Source: an uncultured Sphaerochaeta sp. (GTDB taxonomy: Bacteria; Spirochaetota; Spirochaetia; Sphaerochaetales; Sphaerochaetaceae). Taken from it: DNA of 64,000 bases. Shown here one piece after another: positions 46,141 through 55,167 of the stretch (the stretch's first letter is position 1; each line of letters begins with the position of its first letter). The position numbers and the translations under genes were made by a program. The stretch is taken from the NCBI RefSeq assembly GCF_963677315.1, contig NZ_OY781939.1:2294001-2358000 (forward strand), in the 5' to 3' direction. The notes beneath the pieces are model-generated. The model had not been told where the DNA came from, did not search any database, and was given only the letters and a program-made list of their open reading frames with translations.

Positions 46141-46156
46141 CGTTACCAACGAATGT

Positions 46157-46195
46157 CTTGCCATCATCAGATGATGGTGGCAAGGCCCGTTTTTT
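46157..46195 (+). terminator. Attenuating terminator between tuf and rpsJ
   Basis: CTTGCCA and TGGCAAG close a stem with an inner TCAT/ATGA pairing, followed by GCCCG and six T ending just before the rpsJ binding site GGAGG. It probably lets only part of the tuf transcription enter the S10 operon. Confidence 0.7.
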
Positions 46196-46204
46196 GGAGG
46201 AATA

Positions 46205-46513
46205 ATGGCTAAAGAGAGAATTCGAGTTAGGCTGAGAGGTTTTGATATTGAGCTGGTTGAACAGAGCTCAAAAGCTATCGTAGATACCGTTGTCAGGGCT
46301 GGTGCTACAGTGTCAGGTCCTGTACCTCTCCCGACCCGTATCAACAAGTACACTGTCCTGAGATCGCCCTTTGTCAACAAAAAGTCTCGTGAACAATTTG
46401 AGATGAGAACCCACAAAAGGTTGATTGACATTTTGGATCCTACATCAAAAGTCATGGATGCCCTCATGAAGCTTGAGCTCCCTGCCGGTGTGGATGTAGA
46501 GATTAAACAGTAA
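46205..46513 (+). CDS. rpsJ: 30S ribosomal protein S10 (NusE)
   Basis: This 102-residue protein of the small-subunit head also acts as NusE with NusB in rRNA antitermination. The family stretch [14 protein letters not shown] starts the protein, and the flexible loop [22 protein letters not shown] contacts 16S rRNA. GGAGG lies six bases before the ATG. It opens the 11-gene S10 operon. Confidence 0.97.
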   Translation: MAKERIRVRLRGFDIELVEQSSKAIVDTVVRAGATVSGPVPLPTRINKYTVLRSPFVNKKSREQFEMRTHKRLIDILDPTSKVMDALMKLELPAGVDVEIKQ

Positions 46514-46530
46514 GAGAGTTGAGGTAAGAG

Positions 46531-47151
46531 ATGTTAGGGCTTATCGGCAAAAAAGTTGGAATGACACAGGTGTTTGATGCGCAAGGCAGGCTCACACCCG
46601 TGACTGTAATAAAAATAGAGGGCAACGTTGTTGTCACGGACCGCAATGAGGAGAAGAATGGATATTCTGCTGCTGTATTGGGTTCGATTGACAAGAAGAA
46701 AAGCACTATCACCAAACCATATGCTGGACAGTTCAAGGAAGTATGTGAACCAAAGCAGCATGTAATGGAATTCCGTGACTATGACCGTGAGGTCGCAGTC
46801 GGCGAGGTGTTGGGCGTGGATATATTTAAGGACATCTCCTTTGTGGATGTCACCGGGACTTCTAAAGGTAAGGGTTTTGCCGGCGGTATGAAACGACATG
46901 GCTTTAAGGGCGGTCGTGCTACCCACGGTTCCAAATTCCATCGCGACATCGGCGGTACGTCAATGTCTTCCACCCCTTCCCGCACATTCAAAGGTACTCG
47001 GATGGCTGGCCACATGGGTAATGAGAGGACGACGGTCCAGAACCTGAAGGTAGTCCGTGTCGATGAAGAGATGCAGGTCCTTATGGTTAAGGGTGCTATC
47101 CCTGGCCCCGCCCAGAGTGTCGTCATCGTCAAGAAAGCGATCAAGAAGTAG
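46531..47151 (+). CDS. rplC: 50S ribosomal protein L3
   Basis: This 206-residue protein helps start 50S assembly and reaches the peptidyl-transferase centre. The conserved extension [20 protein letters not shown] is near residues 150-170. The Gln that is methylated in E. coli L3 appears to be Ser here, which is common outside proteobacteria. It starts [16 protein letters not shown]. Confidence 0.97.
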   Translation: MLGLIGKKVGMTQVFDAQGRLTPVTVIKIEGNVVVTDRNEEKNGYSAAVLGSIDKKKSTITKPYAGQFKEVCEPKQHVMEFRDYDREVAVGEVLGVDIFKDISFVDVTGTSKGKGFAGGMKRHGFKGGRATHGSKFHRDIGGTSMSSTPSRTFKGTRMAGHMGNERTTVQNLKVVRVDEEMQVLMVKGAIPGPAQSVVIVKKAIKK

Positions 47152-47162
47152 GGGCGAGATAT

Positions 47163-47792
47163 ATGGAAACGAAAGTCTTTTCAATCGACGGCAAAGAGGT
47201 CCGAACCCTCGTGTTGAATGATGAAGTGTTCAACAGAGAGGTGAGTGATGGTACCATTTATTATGCCGTAAACAGCGAGCTTGCAAACCACCGTGTTGGT
47301 ACTGCAAGTACTAAGACCCGCGCAGAGGTCAGATACAGCAATAATAAGCCATACAAACAGAAGGGTACTGGTAACGCACGTGCCGGTGACAAGAAAAGCC
47401 CTGTCAGAGTTGGTGGTGGAACGATTTTTGGACCCAAGCCGCGCGATTATAGTATTACCCTCCCCAAGAAGATGAAGAGGCTTGCAATGAAGAGCCTGTT
47501 GTCTATGGGAGTCAAGGAGGATCGTCTCGTTGTTGTAGAGGATTTCTCCATCGAAAGTGGCAAAACCAGGGATCTTGATAAGATTCTTAAGAACTTCGTC
47601 GAGGATGAGAGCAGAACCATTCTGATCCTGAAAGATGACGATGCAATGGTGCGCCGTGCTGCAAGGAACATTCCGTACCTGCGTGTTCTTTCTTACAACA
47701 GACTTTCTGCTAAGGAGTTGTTGTACGGGAGAAAGCTCCTGGTTCTGGAAGGAGCTGCTAAGAATTTGAATGAATTCTACGGCGACAAATAA
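47163..47792 (+). CDS. rplD: 50S ribosomal protein L4
   Basis: This 209-residue protein lines the exit tunnel. Its tunnel loop includes [25 protein letters not shown] (about 60-85), the region where macrolide-resistance changes occur; the normal KGTGxAR sequence is present. In E. coli L4 represses the S10 operon through the leader. No clear equivalent leader hairpin other than the tuf-rpsJ terminator is seen here. Confidence 0.97.
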   Translation: METKVFSIDGKEVRTLVLNDEVFNREVSDGTIYYAVNSELANHRVGTASTKTRAEVRYSNNKPYKQKGTGNARAGDKKSPVRVGGGTIFGPKPRDYSITLPKKMKRLAMKSLLSMGVKEDRLVVVEDFSIESGKTRDLDKILKNFVEDESRTILILKDDDAMVRRAARNIPYLRVLSYNRLSAKELLYGRKLLVLEGAAKNLNEFYGDK

Positions 47793-47803
47793 GGGGACCG
47801 GAA

Positions 47804-48106
47804 ATGAGAGCAGACCAAGTTATTATTGAACCCGTCCTGAGTGAGAAGACCAATCTTGCTCGCGAGGGCGAAACAAAGAAGTATTCGTTCAAGGTCCGTA
47901 TGGACAGCAACAAGTATCAGATCATGGCAGCTGTTAAAGAGCTCTTTGGTGTTGAGGTTGCAGCTTGTAACGTGATGATTGTGAAGGGCAAGCCAAAGTA
48001 TTCCCGCGGTAAGGGTGGTTCCATCCTTGGTAACACCGGTAACTGGAAGAAGGCTGTCGTAACCCTGGCCAAGGGTGATACCATCCAGGCCATCGAAGGC
48101 GTATAA
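47804..48106 (+). CDS. rplW: 50S ribosomal protein L23
   Basis: This 100-residue exit-site protein docks trigger factor and SRP. The family start [15 protein letters not shown] and the [10 protein letters not shown] loop are clear. It begins 12 bases after rplD with a GGGGACCGG element upstream. Length is normal. Confidence 0.96.
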   Translation: MRADQVIIEPVLSEKTNLAREGETKKYSFKVRMDSNKYQIMAAVKELFGVEVAACNVMIVKGKPKYSRGKGGSILGNTGNWKKAVVTLAKGDTIQAIEGV

Positions 48107-48120
48107 GGAGAAGTTGGATT

Positions 48121-48945
48121 ATGGCACTTAAATCATACAAGCCCAATACTCCCGGCCTTCGCCAGAAGACCACTTTGGTCTTCAGCGAGCTGACTGCCAG
48201 CAAGCCTGAGAAGTCGTTGACCAGTGGTCTTAACAAAAAGGCAGGTCGGGATACCTTCGGGCGCATCAGTGTTCGCCGTAGAGGCGGTGGCCATAAGCGT
48301 GCATATCGTGTTATCGATTTCAAGCGCGACAAATACGGGATTCCCGGTGTTGTGAAGACAATCGAATACGATCCGAACCGCAGTGCAAACATTGCATTGG
48401 TATTTTATGCCGATGGTGAGAAGCGCTACATGATTGCTCCCAGGGGTATCAAGGTTGGAACCACTGTTATCAGTGGTCCAGAAGCCCCAATTCAGGTTGG
48501 AAATGCTCTTCCTTTGAAGAAAGTTCCTCTTGGCCTGGTGGTGCATAATGTGGAGTTGACCCTCGGTCGTGGTGGACAGCTTGTCCGCAGCGCTGGTTTG
48601 GGAGCTACCCTGGTTGCTAAGGAAGGAGACTATGTCACCCTCCGCTTGCCTTCAGGCGAAATGCGCATGGTGTTTGGTGAGTGCTACGCAACCCTCGGGC
48701 AGCTTGGCAACGAAGATCATATGAACGTCACGCTCGGAAAGGCTGGTGCAAGTCGCCACCTAGGAAGACGGCCGAAGGTACGTGGTGTAGCAATGAACCC
48801 GATCGATCACCCACATGGTGGTGGTGAAGGTAAGACTGCTGCAGGACGTAACCCTGTGTCCCCATGGGGTAAGCCGGCTAAGGGTGGAAAGACCCGTTCC
48901 AAGAAGAAACCTTCCGGTGCATTCATCGTTAAGAAGCGGAAGTAG
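48121..48945 (+). CDS. rplB: 50S ribosomal protein L2
   Basis: This 274-residue protein is required for subunit association and peptidyl transfer. The histidine-containing signature [19 protein letters not shown] is near residues 221-239. The basic C-terminal tail ends KKRK. AAGGAGAAG lies just before the ATG. Confidence 0.97.
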   Translation: MALKSYKPNTPGLRQKTTLVFSELTASKPEKSLTSGLNKKAGRDTFGRISVRRRGGGHKRAYRVIDFKRDKYGIPGVVKTIEYDPNRSANIALVFYADGEKRYMIAPRGIKVGTTVISGPEAPIQVGNALPLKKVPLGLVVHNVELTLGRGGQLVRSAGLGATLVAKEGDYVTLRLPSGEMRMVFGECYATLGQLGNEDHMNVTLGKAGASRHLGRRPKVRGVAMNPIDHPHGGGEGKTAAGRNPVSPWGKPAKGGKTRSKKKPSGAFIVKKRK

Positions 48946-48954
48946 GAGTAGAAA

Positions 48955-49227
48955 GTGGCTAGATCAATCAAAAAAGGTCCTTTTATTGAAAAGAAACTGT
49001 ATAAGAGGATTCAGGAGTCTCTTAAGACTAATCAGAAGCAGATGATCAAGACTTATTCCCGCTGTTCTACGATCATCCCTGAAATGGTGGGATTCACGAT
49101 TTCTGTGTATAACGGAAAAACCTGGATTCCAGTATATGTGACGGAGAACTTGGTTGGACACAAACTCGGTGAGTTTTCTCCCACCAGAATTTTCCGCGGT
49201 CATGCTTCCGACAAGAAGGTTGGGTAA
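48955..49227 (+). CDS. rpsS: 30S ribosomal protein S19
   Basis: This 90-residue small-subunit head protein pairs with S13. It starts with GTG, giving the family N-terminus [14 protein letters not shown], and AGGAG lies seven bases upstream. The motif [16 protein letters not shown] near the C-terminus is typical. Confidence 0.96.
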   Translation: MARSIKKGPFIEKKLYKRIQESLKTNQKQMIKTYSRCSTIIPEMVGFTISVYNGKTWIPVYVTENLVGHKLGEFSPTRIFRGHASDKKVG

Positions 49228-49232
49228 GCGGT

Positions 49233-49607
49233 ATGGGTAGTAAGATGGAAGATAAACAAGGTTATTCAGCAACTGCCAAATTTCTGATGGTATCTCCTTC
49301 CAAGGTTCGCCCGGTCGCCAATCTTGTTCGGAATAAGTCGTATGTGGAAGCAGTAGCAATTCTTGAGGCTATGCCTCAGAAGGGATCAAATCTGATCCTG
49401 AAAGTTTTGCAATCCGCTTGTGCAAATGCGCTTGATCAGAACAAGAAGATCGACGAAGAGAATCTTGTGATCAAGGAGTTGCAGGTTAACGAGGGTCCAA
49501 GGCTCAAGAGAGTCTGGCCGAGATCCCATGGAAGACGGGATATTCTGCTTAAGAGGATGTCACACATTACCGTCGTCGTTGACGAAAAAGCAAGCGTGAG
49601 GAAGTAA
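49233..49607 (+). CDS. rplV: 50S ribosomal protein L22
   Basis: This 124-residue exit-tunnel protein has the beta-hairpin LKRVWPRSHGRRDILLKRMSHITVVV (about 90-115), which reaches the tunnel. The first ATG has no clear binding site; an in-frame ATG at 49245 is an alternative. Its stop touches the rpsC start with no gap, so the two are coupled. Confidence 0.95.
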   Translation: MGSKMEDKQGYSATAKFLMVSPSKVRPVANLVRNKSYVEAVAILEAMPQKGSNLILKVLQSACANALDQNKKIDEENLVIKELQVNEGPRLKRVWPRSHGRRDILLKRMSHITVVVDEKASVRK

Positions 49608-50315
49608 ATGGGCCAGAAAGTTAATCCTATTGGGCTCCGTCTTGGAGTCAACAAGACCTGGAAGTCCAAATGGTATGTGGACCCCAGGGAGTATGCGGAC
49701 ACTCTGCATGAAGATCTGAAGCTGAGAAAAGCTTTGGTTGAATGCCCTGAAGTCCAGGGTGCTGAGATTTCGGATGTTGAAATCATCCGTAAGCCACAGC
49801 GCATTACGATCGTGATCACCACCAGCCGTCCTGGTATCATCATTGGTAGCAAGGGTGCAAATGTCGAGAAGCTTGGAGCACGCCTCCAGAAACTCTCTGA
49901 CAAGAAGGTGCAGATCAAGATCAAGGAAATCAAGAAGCCAGAGGCTGATGCCCAGCTGATTGCCTTAAACGTTGCTAGACAGCTCGTGAGTCGTGGTTCA
50001 TTCCGCCGCTCAATGAAGATGGCTGTTTCCAAAGCAATGCAGAATGGTGCTCAGGGTGTTAAGATCCGGCTCTCCGGTCGTATCGGTGGTGCAGAAATTG
50101 CACGCTCGGAGTGGATGAAGGAAGGAAGAATTCCTCTTCACACGCTGCGCAGTGACATCGACTATGGATTCACCACAGCTAATACCTCCTTTGGTGTCAT
50201 TGGCGTCAAGGTGTGGGTGTATAACGGTGAGATCTACGATCGTGCAGTCAAGAACGACGCCGGTGGTTTGGTGAGAAAGCCGACCAAGAGCGAAGGTGCT
50301 GAGGCAAGGAGTTAG
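49608..50315 (+). CDS. rpsC: 30S ribosomal protein S3
   Basis: This 235-residue protein lies at the mRNA entry site and has helicase activity with S4 and S5. The type II KH domain spans about 40-110, with the GxxG loop GSKGANVEKLG. The C-terminal domain with SRGSFRRSMK follows. It begins immediately after the rplV stop. Confidence 0.97.
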   Translation: MGQKVNPIGLRLGVNKTWKSKWYVDPREYADTLHEDLKLRKALVECPEVQGAEISDVEIIRKPQRITIVITTSRPGIIIGSKGANVEKLGARLQKLSDKKVQIKIKEIKKPEADAQLIALNVARQLVSRGSFRRSMKMAVSKAMQNGAQGVKIRLSGRIGGAEIARSEWMKEGRIPLHTLRSDIDYGFTTANTSFGVIGVKVWVYNGEIYDRAVKNDAGGLVRKPTKSEGAEARS

Positions 50316-50321
50316 TAGGCC

Positions 50322-50738
50322 ATGCTTAGTCCAAAGAGAATTAAACACAGAAAGAAACAGCGTGGCACCACTGATGGTGTTGCACATCGCGGGACTACCA
50401 TTGCTTTCGGTGAATTCGGTTTGCTCGCACTTGAGCCGAAGTGGATCACCAATCGCCAGATTGAGGCAGCCCGTATCGCCATGACCCGTCACATTAAGCG
50501 TGGTGGTAAGGTATGGATCAGGATTTTCCCTGACATGCCCTATACCAAGAAGCCCGCTGAAACCAGACAGGGAAACGGTAAGGGTAACCCCGAAGGTTGG
50601 GTCGCTGTCGTGAAGACCGGCGCTGTGATGTTTGAAATGGGTGGCGTTCCTGAAGAGCTCGCTCGTGAGGCTTTGGAGCTCGCAGCTTCCAAGCTTCCGA
50701 TCAAGACGAAGTTTGTCGCCAGAAGGGAAGTGGAGTAA
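50322..50738 (+). CDS. rplP: 50S ribosomal protein L16
   Basis: This 138-residue protein positions tRNA in the A and P sites of the 50S subunit. The start [15 protein letters not shown] and the [18 protein letters not shown] motif (about 66-83) match the family. It begins six bases after rpsC. Confidence 0.97.
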   Translation: MLSPKRIKHRKKQRGTTDGVAHRGTTIAFGEFGLLALEPKWITNRQIEAARIAMTRHIKRGGKVWIRIFPDMPYTKKPAETRQGNGKGNPEGWVAVVKTGAVMFEMGGVPEELAREALELAASKLPIKTKFVARREVE

Positions 50739-50742
50739 GAGT

Positions 50743-50949
50743 ATGAAGAATTCATATAAAGATTTGACCCTTGACGAGCTGGTAGCCAAGAAGGAGCAAC
50801 TTCACAAGGAGTACTTCGACCTTCGTATGGGAAGAGTGCTCGGACATGTGGAGAATCCACTTGCTGTTCGTACCGTCAGGAGGAACATCGCTCGTGTGAA
50901 TACCCGAATTCGTGAGTATGAACTCGGAATTCGGAACGTGGCAAAGTAA
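50743..50949 (+). CDS. rpmC: 50S ribosomal protein L29
   Basis: This small 68-residue helical protein sits at the tunnel exit next to L23. The family core [20 protein letters not shown] and [16 protein letters not shown] is clear. The reading frame runs further upstream inside rplP, but the ATG at 50743 has a GGAGTAAGAG element just before it and gives the normal length. Confidence 0.94.
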   Translation: MKNSYKDLTLDELVAKKEQLHKEYFDLRMGRVLGHVENPLAVRTVRRNIARVNTRIREYELGIRNVAK

Positions 50950-50964
50950 GGGAGAGCGATTCAG

Positions 50965-51216
50965 ATGGAAGCTAATAAAAAAAGTTTTACCGGCCGGGTG
51001 GTCAGTGACAAGATGGATAAGACGATTGTCGTTGCTGTTTCCTCAAGAAGACTGCATCCCCTGTATAAAAAGTATGTGACTACCACCAAAAAGGTGAAGG
51101 CACATGATGAGAGGAACGAGGCAAATATCGGCGACACCGTACGTGTTTTGGAATGCCGCCACATCAGCAAAGATAAGTGCTGGCGTCTCGTGCAGATCGT
51201 CGAGCGCGCTCGCTAA
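50965..51216 (+). CDS. rpsQ: 30S ribosomal protein S17
   Basis: This 83-residue OB-fold protein is an early binder of 16S rRNA. The start [20 protein letters not shown] and the motif [20 protein letters not shown] are typical. It is the last gene of the classic S10 set and is followed at once by the spc genes. Confidence 0.96.
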   Translation: MEANKKSFTGRVVSDKMDKTIVVAVSSRRLHPLYKKYVTTTKKVKAHDERNEANIGDTVRVLECRHISKDKCWRLVQIVERAR

Positions 51217-51231
51217 TAGGAGATAGACGAT

Positions 51232-51597
51232 ATGGTACAGATGCAGACCTATTTGAATGTAGCGGATAACAGTGGTGCAAAGCGTGTGCAGTGCATCAAG
51301 GTTCTTGGCGGAAGCCATCGCTATGTTGCCGGTGTTGGTGACATTATTGTCGTGGCCGTAAAGACCGCATTGCCTAACGGAGCCATTAAAAAAGGTGACG
51401 TTATGAAGGCAGTCATTGTCCGAACGAAGAAGGAATACCGCAGACCTGACGGTACCTATATCAGGTTCGATGACAACGCATGCGTTATCATCGATGCCAA
51501 CAATAACCCGCGCGGTAAGCGTATCTTCGGACCCGTAGCCAGAGAGTTGCGTGATGGGTACATGAAGATTGTTTCTCTCGCGCCGGAAGTGTTGTAG
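51232..51597 (+). CDS. rplN: 50S ribosomal protein L14
   Basis: This 121-residue interface protein makes a bridge to the 30S subunit. It begins [17 protein letters not shown] and ends [11 protein letters not shown], as the family does. AGGAGATAGAC lies upstream. It opens the spc operon set. I see no separate promoter in the 15-base gap. Confidence 0.97.
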   Translation: MVQMQTYLNVADNSGAKRVQCIKVLGGSHRYVAGVGDIIVVAVKTALPNGAIKKGDVMKAVIVRTKKEYRRPDGTYIRFDDNACVIIDANNNPRGKRIFGPVARELRDGYMKIVSLAPEVL

Positions 51598-51607
51598 GAG
51601 TATACAC

Positions 51608-51913
51608 ATGAAGCTTAAGAAGAACGACACCGTAATGATCATTGCTGGTAAGGACAAAGGTAAGTCAGGCAAGATCGTGAAGGTAGACCGTGAGAAAGAG
51701 AGAGTCGTTGTCCAGGGTGCCAACATGGTGAAAAAGTCCATGCGCAAGAAAAACCAACAGGACAAGGGCGGCATCGTGGAAATTGAGGCACCAATCCATG
51801 TTTCAAATGTAGCTTACGTCACCGGAAAAGGTGAAACTACAAGGATTGGGTACAAGTTTGATGAAAGCGGCAAGAAAGTCCGTTATGCCAAGAAAACCGG
51901 GGAAGTAATCTAA
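51608..51913 (+). CDS. rplX: 50S ribosomal protein L24
   Basis: This 101-residue assembly-initiating protein has a KOW motif ([19 protein letters not shown]) near the start. The ATG at 51608 has GGAG about eight bases upstream; the in-frame extension into rplN is ignored. The stop and the rplE start share one base (TAATG). Confidence 0.96.
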   Translation: MKLKKNDTVMIIAGKDKGKSGKIVKVDREKERVVVQGANMVKKSMRKKNQQDKGGIVEIEAPIHVSNVAYVTGKGETTRIGYKFDESGKKVRYAKKTGEVI

Positions 51914-52464
51914 TGGAAAAGTTTATACCAAACCTTAAGAAAAAATACCTGGAAACAGTAGCTCCTGCTCTGTTTGAAGATTTTGGCTATAGCTCCAAAA
52001 TGCAGATCCCCGCTCTCGAGAAGGTTGTTGTCAGTGTCGGTGTCGGCGAAGCCATTACCAATAAGAAGCTCCTCGATGCTGCTGTCAAGGAGCTTGAGCA
52101 GATCACCGGTCAGCATGTATTGAAAACCAAAGCCAAAAAGTCCATCGCAAACTTCAAGGTTCGTGAAGGGTATGAAATTGGTGCTATGGTGACTCTACGT
52201 GGTGAAAACATGTGGTTCTTCCTGGAGAGGCTGATCAGCATCGCTCTTCCCCGCGTTAAGGACTTTAGAGGTGTCAAGCCCAATGCTTTTGATGGGCATG
52301 GGAACTACTCTCTCGGTATTACCGAGCAGATTATTTTCCCTGAGATTGACTTCGATAAGATCGAACGCGTCAGCGGTTTGAATGTCGCCATTGTAACGAC
52401 CGCAAAGACCGATGAAGAAGGCTACGCCCTGCTTGCAAAGCTTGGCATGCCCTTCAGTAAATAA
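51913..52464 (+). CDS. rplE: 50S ribosomal protein L5
   Basis: This 183-residue central-protuberance protein binds 5S rRNA and contacts P-site tRNA. The signature [23 protein letters not shown] and the [20 protein letters not shown] loop are clear. It overlaps rplX by one base, which indicates translational coupling. Confidence 0.97.
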   Translation: MEKFIPNLKKKYLETVAPALFEDFGYSSKMQIPALEKVVVSVGVGEAITNKKLLDAAVKELEQITGQHVLKTKAKKSIANFKVREGYEIGAMVTLRGENMWFFLERLISIALPRVKDFRGVKPNAFDGHGNYSLGITEQIIFPEIDFDKIERVSGLNVAIVTTAKTDEEGYALLAKLGMPFSK

Positions 52465-52478
52465 GGGGTAAGAGACAT

Positions 52479-52664
52479 ATGGCAAAGAAATCAATGATCG
52501 TAAAGGCCAAGAGAGAGCCTAAGTTCAGCACCAGACACGTCAATCGCTGCAGAATTTGCGGCAGACCCCGTGGCTATATGCGCCAATTCGACATGTGCAG
52601 GATCTGTTTCCGTAAATTGGCTAGTGAAGGCCAGATTCCTGGTGTTACCAAATCCAGTTGGTAG
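52479..52664 (+). CDS. rpsN: 30S ribosomal protein S14, zinc-binding type Z
   Basis: This short 61-residue S14 has an intact zinc ribbon, CRIC at 24-27 and CRIC at 40-43. Type Z is the ancestral form, against the 101-residue zinc-free form of E. coli. The preceding RHVNR and the C-terminal [11 protein letters not shown] are typical. Confidence 0.97.
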   Translation: MAKKSMIVKAKREPKFSTRHVNRCRICGRPRGYMRQFDMCRICFRKLASEGQIPGVTKSSW

Positions 52665-52673
52665 GAGAGAAAA

Positions 52674-53072
52674 ATGGCTGTAAGTGATCCAGTAGCTGAT
52701 ATGCTGACTAAGGTTAGAAATGCTAACATGGCCAAGCATGAGAAAGTAGATGTTTCTACTTCTAAGATGAAGCTTCAGATAGTGAAGATTCTAAAGAATG
52801 AAGGATATATCAAGAACTTCAAGAAGGTGACCAAGGATGGGATTTCCTATATCCGAGTTTTCCTGAAGTATGATGATAATCAGAGTCCAGTGCTCCATGG
52901 GATTCAACGCATCAGCACCCCTGGCCGTCGTGTTTACACCGGCTATCGTGAGATGCCCCGTGTGTACAACGGACATGGCGTCGTTGTAGTGTCTACTTCT
53001 TCGGGTGTCATCACCGGGAAGAAGGCTACAGAGAACAAGGTCGGTGGCGAGCTGATCTGCTCTATTTGGTAA
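52674..53072 (+). CDS. rpsH: 30S ribosomal protein S8
   Basis: This 132-residue primary 16S-binding protein represses the spc operon in E. coli. The start [16 protein letters not shown] and the C-terminal [26 protein letters not shown] match the family. It begins nine bases after rpsN with GGAG upstream. Confidence 0.97.
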   Translation: MAVSDPVADMLTKVRNANMAKHEKVDVSTSKMKLQIVKILKNEGYIKNFKKVTKDGISYIRVFLKYDDNQSPVLHGIQRISTPGRRVYTGYREMPRVYNGHGVVVVSTSSGVITGKKATENKVGGELICSIW

Positions 53073-53084
53073 GGTGGTAAAGAA

Positions 53085-53630
53085 ATGTCCAGAGTTGGAA
53101 AATTGCCAATCACAGTACCGCAAGGGGTCAAAGTTGCCATCAACGGTGGTTTGATTAATGTCGAAGGTCCGAAAGGAAAGCTCAGCTGCCCAACCCGTCC
53201 TGAGGTTGTGATCAACATTAAGGAATCCGAAATTAACGTGGTTCCCAAGGATGAGTCCAAGGAGAGCAATAGCTTCCAAGGTCTCTACCGCCAGTTGGTT
53301 AGCAACATGGTTATTGGAGTGTCCAAAGGATTCTCCAAGACACTCATGATCAATGGTGTCGGTTTCCGTGCTGACCTGAAGGCCAACATCCTGACCCTCA
53401 ACCTCGGGTACTCCGAATTGATTGAAGTTGTACTTCCCCAGGGAATCACTGCTACCGTGGAAAACCCCAATAAGGTTACCATCAGCGGTATCGACAAGCA
53501 GCTCGTTGGGCAGACTTGTGCAGAGATCCGTTCCCTCCGAGAACCTGAACCATACAAGGGTAAGGGAATTCGGTATGAGGACGAGGTAATCAGGCGCAAG
53601 GCTGGTAAAACAGCTTCTGCTAAGAAATAG
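53085..53630 (+). CDS. rplF: 50S ribosomal protein L6
   Basis: This 181-residue protein near the factor-binding site is made of two repeated L6 folds. It starts MSRVGKLPITVPQGVKV. The C-terminal EPYKGKGIRYEDEVIRRKAGK signature is intact. Length is standard. Confidence 0.97.
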   Translation: MSRVGKLPITVPQGVKVAINGGLINVEGPKGKLSCPTRPEVVINIKESEINVVPKDESKESNSFQGLYRQLVSNMVIGVSKGFSKTLMINGVGFRADLKANILTLNLGYSELIEVVLPQGITATVENPNKVTISGIDKQLVGQTCAEIRSLREPEPYKGKGIRYEDEVIRRKAGKTASAKK

Positions 53631-53646
53631 TGGGTAGGTAGAAAAG

Positions 53647-54006
53647 ATGAATAGAGTTATCGATAAAAGAAGGAAACTTGCTCGTCGTAAGTATCATATT
53701 CGAAAGCACATCTCCGGTACCGCAAGTAGGCCGAGAATGAGCGTGTTCCGCAGCAATTCCCACATGTATGTACAGGTCATCGACGATGTAGCTGGTAACA
53801 CCCTCGTTGCTGCAAGCACCATGGAGAAAGAGCTCAAGGGCTTGAAGAACACGGTAGCAGACGCAGCTAAACTCGGGGAAACCATTGGTAAGAGAATGCT
53901 CGAGAAGCAGATCGACACCTGTGTGTTTGATCGTAATGGCTATCTGTTCCACGGAGTTGTCAAGAGCATCGCAGATGGCGCACGCAAAGTTGGCGTAAAG
54001 TTCTAG
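53647..54006 (+). CDS. rplR: 50S ribosomal protein L18
   Basis: This 119-residue protein binds 5S rRNA together with L5. It starts with a basic tail ([21 protein letters not shown]). The family core [20 protein letters not shown] and the C-terminal [20 protein letters not shown] are present. Confidence 0.96.
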   Translation: MNRVIDKRRKLARRKYHIRKHISGTASRPRMSVFRSNSHMYVQVIDDVAGNTLVAASTMEKELKGLKNTVADAAKLGETIGKRMLEKQIDTCVFDRNGYLFHGVVKSIADGARKVGVKF

Positions 54007-54015
54007 GGGGATACT

Positions 54016-54528
54016 GTGGATAGATCGAGAGATAGAGATAGAGATAAGAACGACGGGTTTGTCGAGAAGCTGATCAAGCTGAACCGTGTTGCCAAGGTTG
54101 TCAAGGGTGGTAGAAGGTTCTCCTTCTCCGCACTGGTAGTCGTTGGTGACCAGAATGGTAAGGTTGGATATGGTTTCGGTAAGGCCAATGACGTCACTGA
54201 GGCGATCAGAAAGGCTGTCGATCGTGCTAAGTCAAGCATGATTGTTGTACCGATGAAGAAGACAACTATTCCTCACGAGATCTTGGGAAACTACAAGAGT
54301 GCAAGCGTGCTCTTGAAGCCTGCAAGACCTGGTACGGGTGTTATTGCCGGTGGTGCAGTCCGCGCTATTTGTGACGTCTGTGGTATCTCTGATATCCAGG
54401 GCAAGTCACTTGGCTCCAAGAATGCAATCAATACGGTTAAAGCTGCCTTTGATGGTTTCGAGAATCTTTTCGATGCCAAAGTGGTTGCAAAGAATCGGGG
54501 CAAGTCCCTGAATGAGATGTGGGGGTAA
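54016..54528 (+). CDS. rpsE: 30S ribosomal protein S5
   Basis: This 170-residue accuracy protein acts with S4 and S12. It begins with GTG and an unusual charged run, [13 protein letters not shown], encoded by a short repeat of GATAGA units. The normal S5 double-stranded-RNA-binding domain ([20 protein letters not shown]) and [13 protein letters not shown] segment follow. A G-rich element precedes the start. Confidence 0.96.
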   Translation: MDRSRDRDRDKNDGFVEKLIKLNRVAKVVKGGRRFSFSALVVVGDQNGKVGYGFGKANDVTEAIRKAVDRAKSSMIVVPMKKTTIPHEILGNYKSASVLLKPARPGTGVIAGGAVRAICDVCGISDIQGKSLGSKNAINTVKAAFDGFENLFDAKVVAKNRGKSLNEMWG

Positions 54529-54531
54529 GAG

Positions 54532-54720
54532 ATGGCTGACGCAAAGAAAATCAAGGTTACCCTTGTTAGAGGTCTTTCCGGTTCACTGCCTAAGCAGCGC
54601 AGAACGGTGAAGGCTCTCGGACTTGGCAAGATTTCCAGCTCGGTTGTACACGAAGCTACTCCCGCTACGCTTGGGATGGTCCGTGTAGTAGCACACCTTG
54701 TGAAAGTCGAGGAGATGTAA
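54532..54720 (+). CDS. rpmD: 50S ribosomal protein L30
   Basis: This 62-residue protein has the bacterial L30 pattern: KKIKVTLVRGLSGSLPKQRRTVKALGLGKI, then a short C-terminal half. It starts three bases after rpsE and ends one base before the rplO ATG, so translation is probably coupled on both sides. Confidence 0.95.
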   Translation: MADAKKIKVTLVRGLSGSLPKQRRTVKALGLGKISSSVVHEATPATLGMVRVVAHLVKVEEM

Positions 54721-54721
54721 G

Positions 54722-55153
54722 ATGGGACAGATTCATGCACCGAAAGGTGCCAATAAGAAAAAGACAATCGTAGGACGTGGCGCGTCCTCGAAGGGTCGCT
54801 CCTGCGGTAGGGGTCATGACGGACAGAATTCTCGCTCCGGCGGTGGTGTTCGTCTCGGCTTCGAAGGCGGACAGATGCCTTTGTACCGCCGTGTTGCCCG
54901 TAGAGGTTTTTCCAACAGTGTATTTAAGAAAGAGTATGCCGTTGTCTCCCTTGATGTAATTTCTGCTAACTTCGAAGATGGGGATGTAGTTACCCTCGAT
55001 GCCTTGAAGGACGTTGGGTTGGTCAAGGGACACAATACACAGGCGAAAGTTCTGTGTAATGGAGAACTTACCAAGAAGGTAGTCATTGACGGTTTGAAGG
55101 TTTCCGCTACTGCGATCGAGAAGATTACAGCTGCGGGTGGCGAGATTAAATAA
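54722..55153 (+). CDS. rplO: 50S ribosomal protein L15
   Basis: This 143-residue late-assembly protein has a glycine- and arginine-rich N-terminal half (GRGASSKGRSCGRGHDGQNSRSGGG) that threads into 23S rRNA. The L15 domain follows, with FEGGQMPLYRRVARRGF. Length is normal. It precedes secY by 14 bases. Confidence 0.96.
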   Translation: MGQIHAPKGANKKKTIVGRGASSKGRSCGRGHDGQNSRSGGGVRLGFEGGQMPLYRRVARRGFSNSVFKKEYAVVSLDVISANFEDGDVVTLDALKDVGLVKGHNTQAKVLCNGELTKKVVIDGLKVSATAIEKITAAGGEIK

Positions 55154-55167
55154 CAAAGAAGGGCTTT

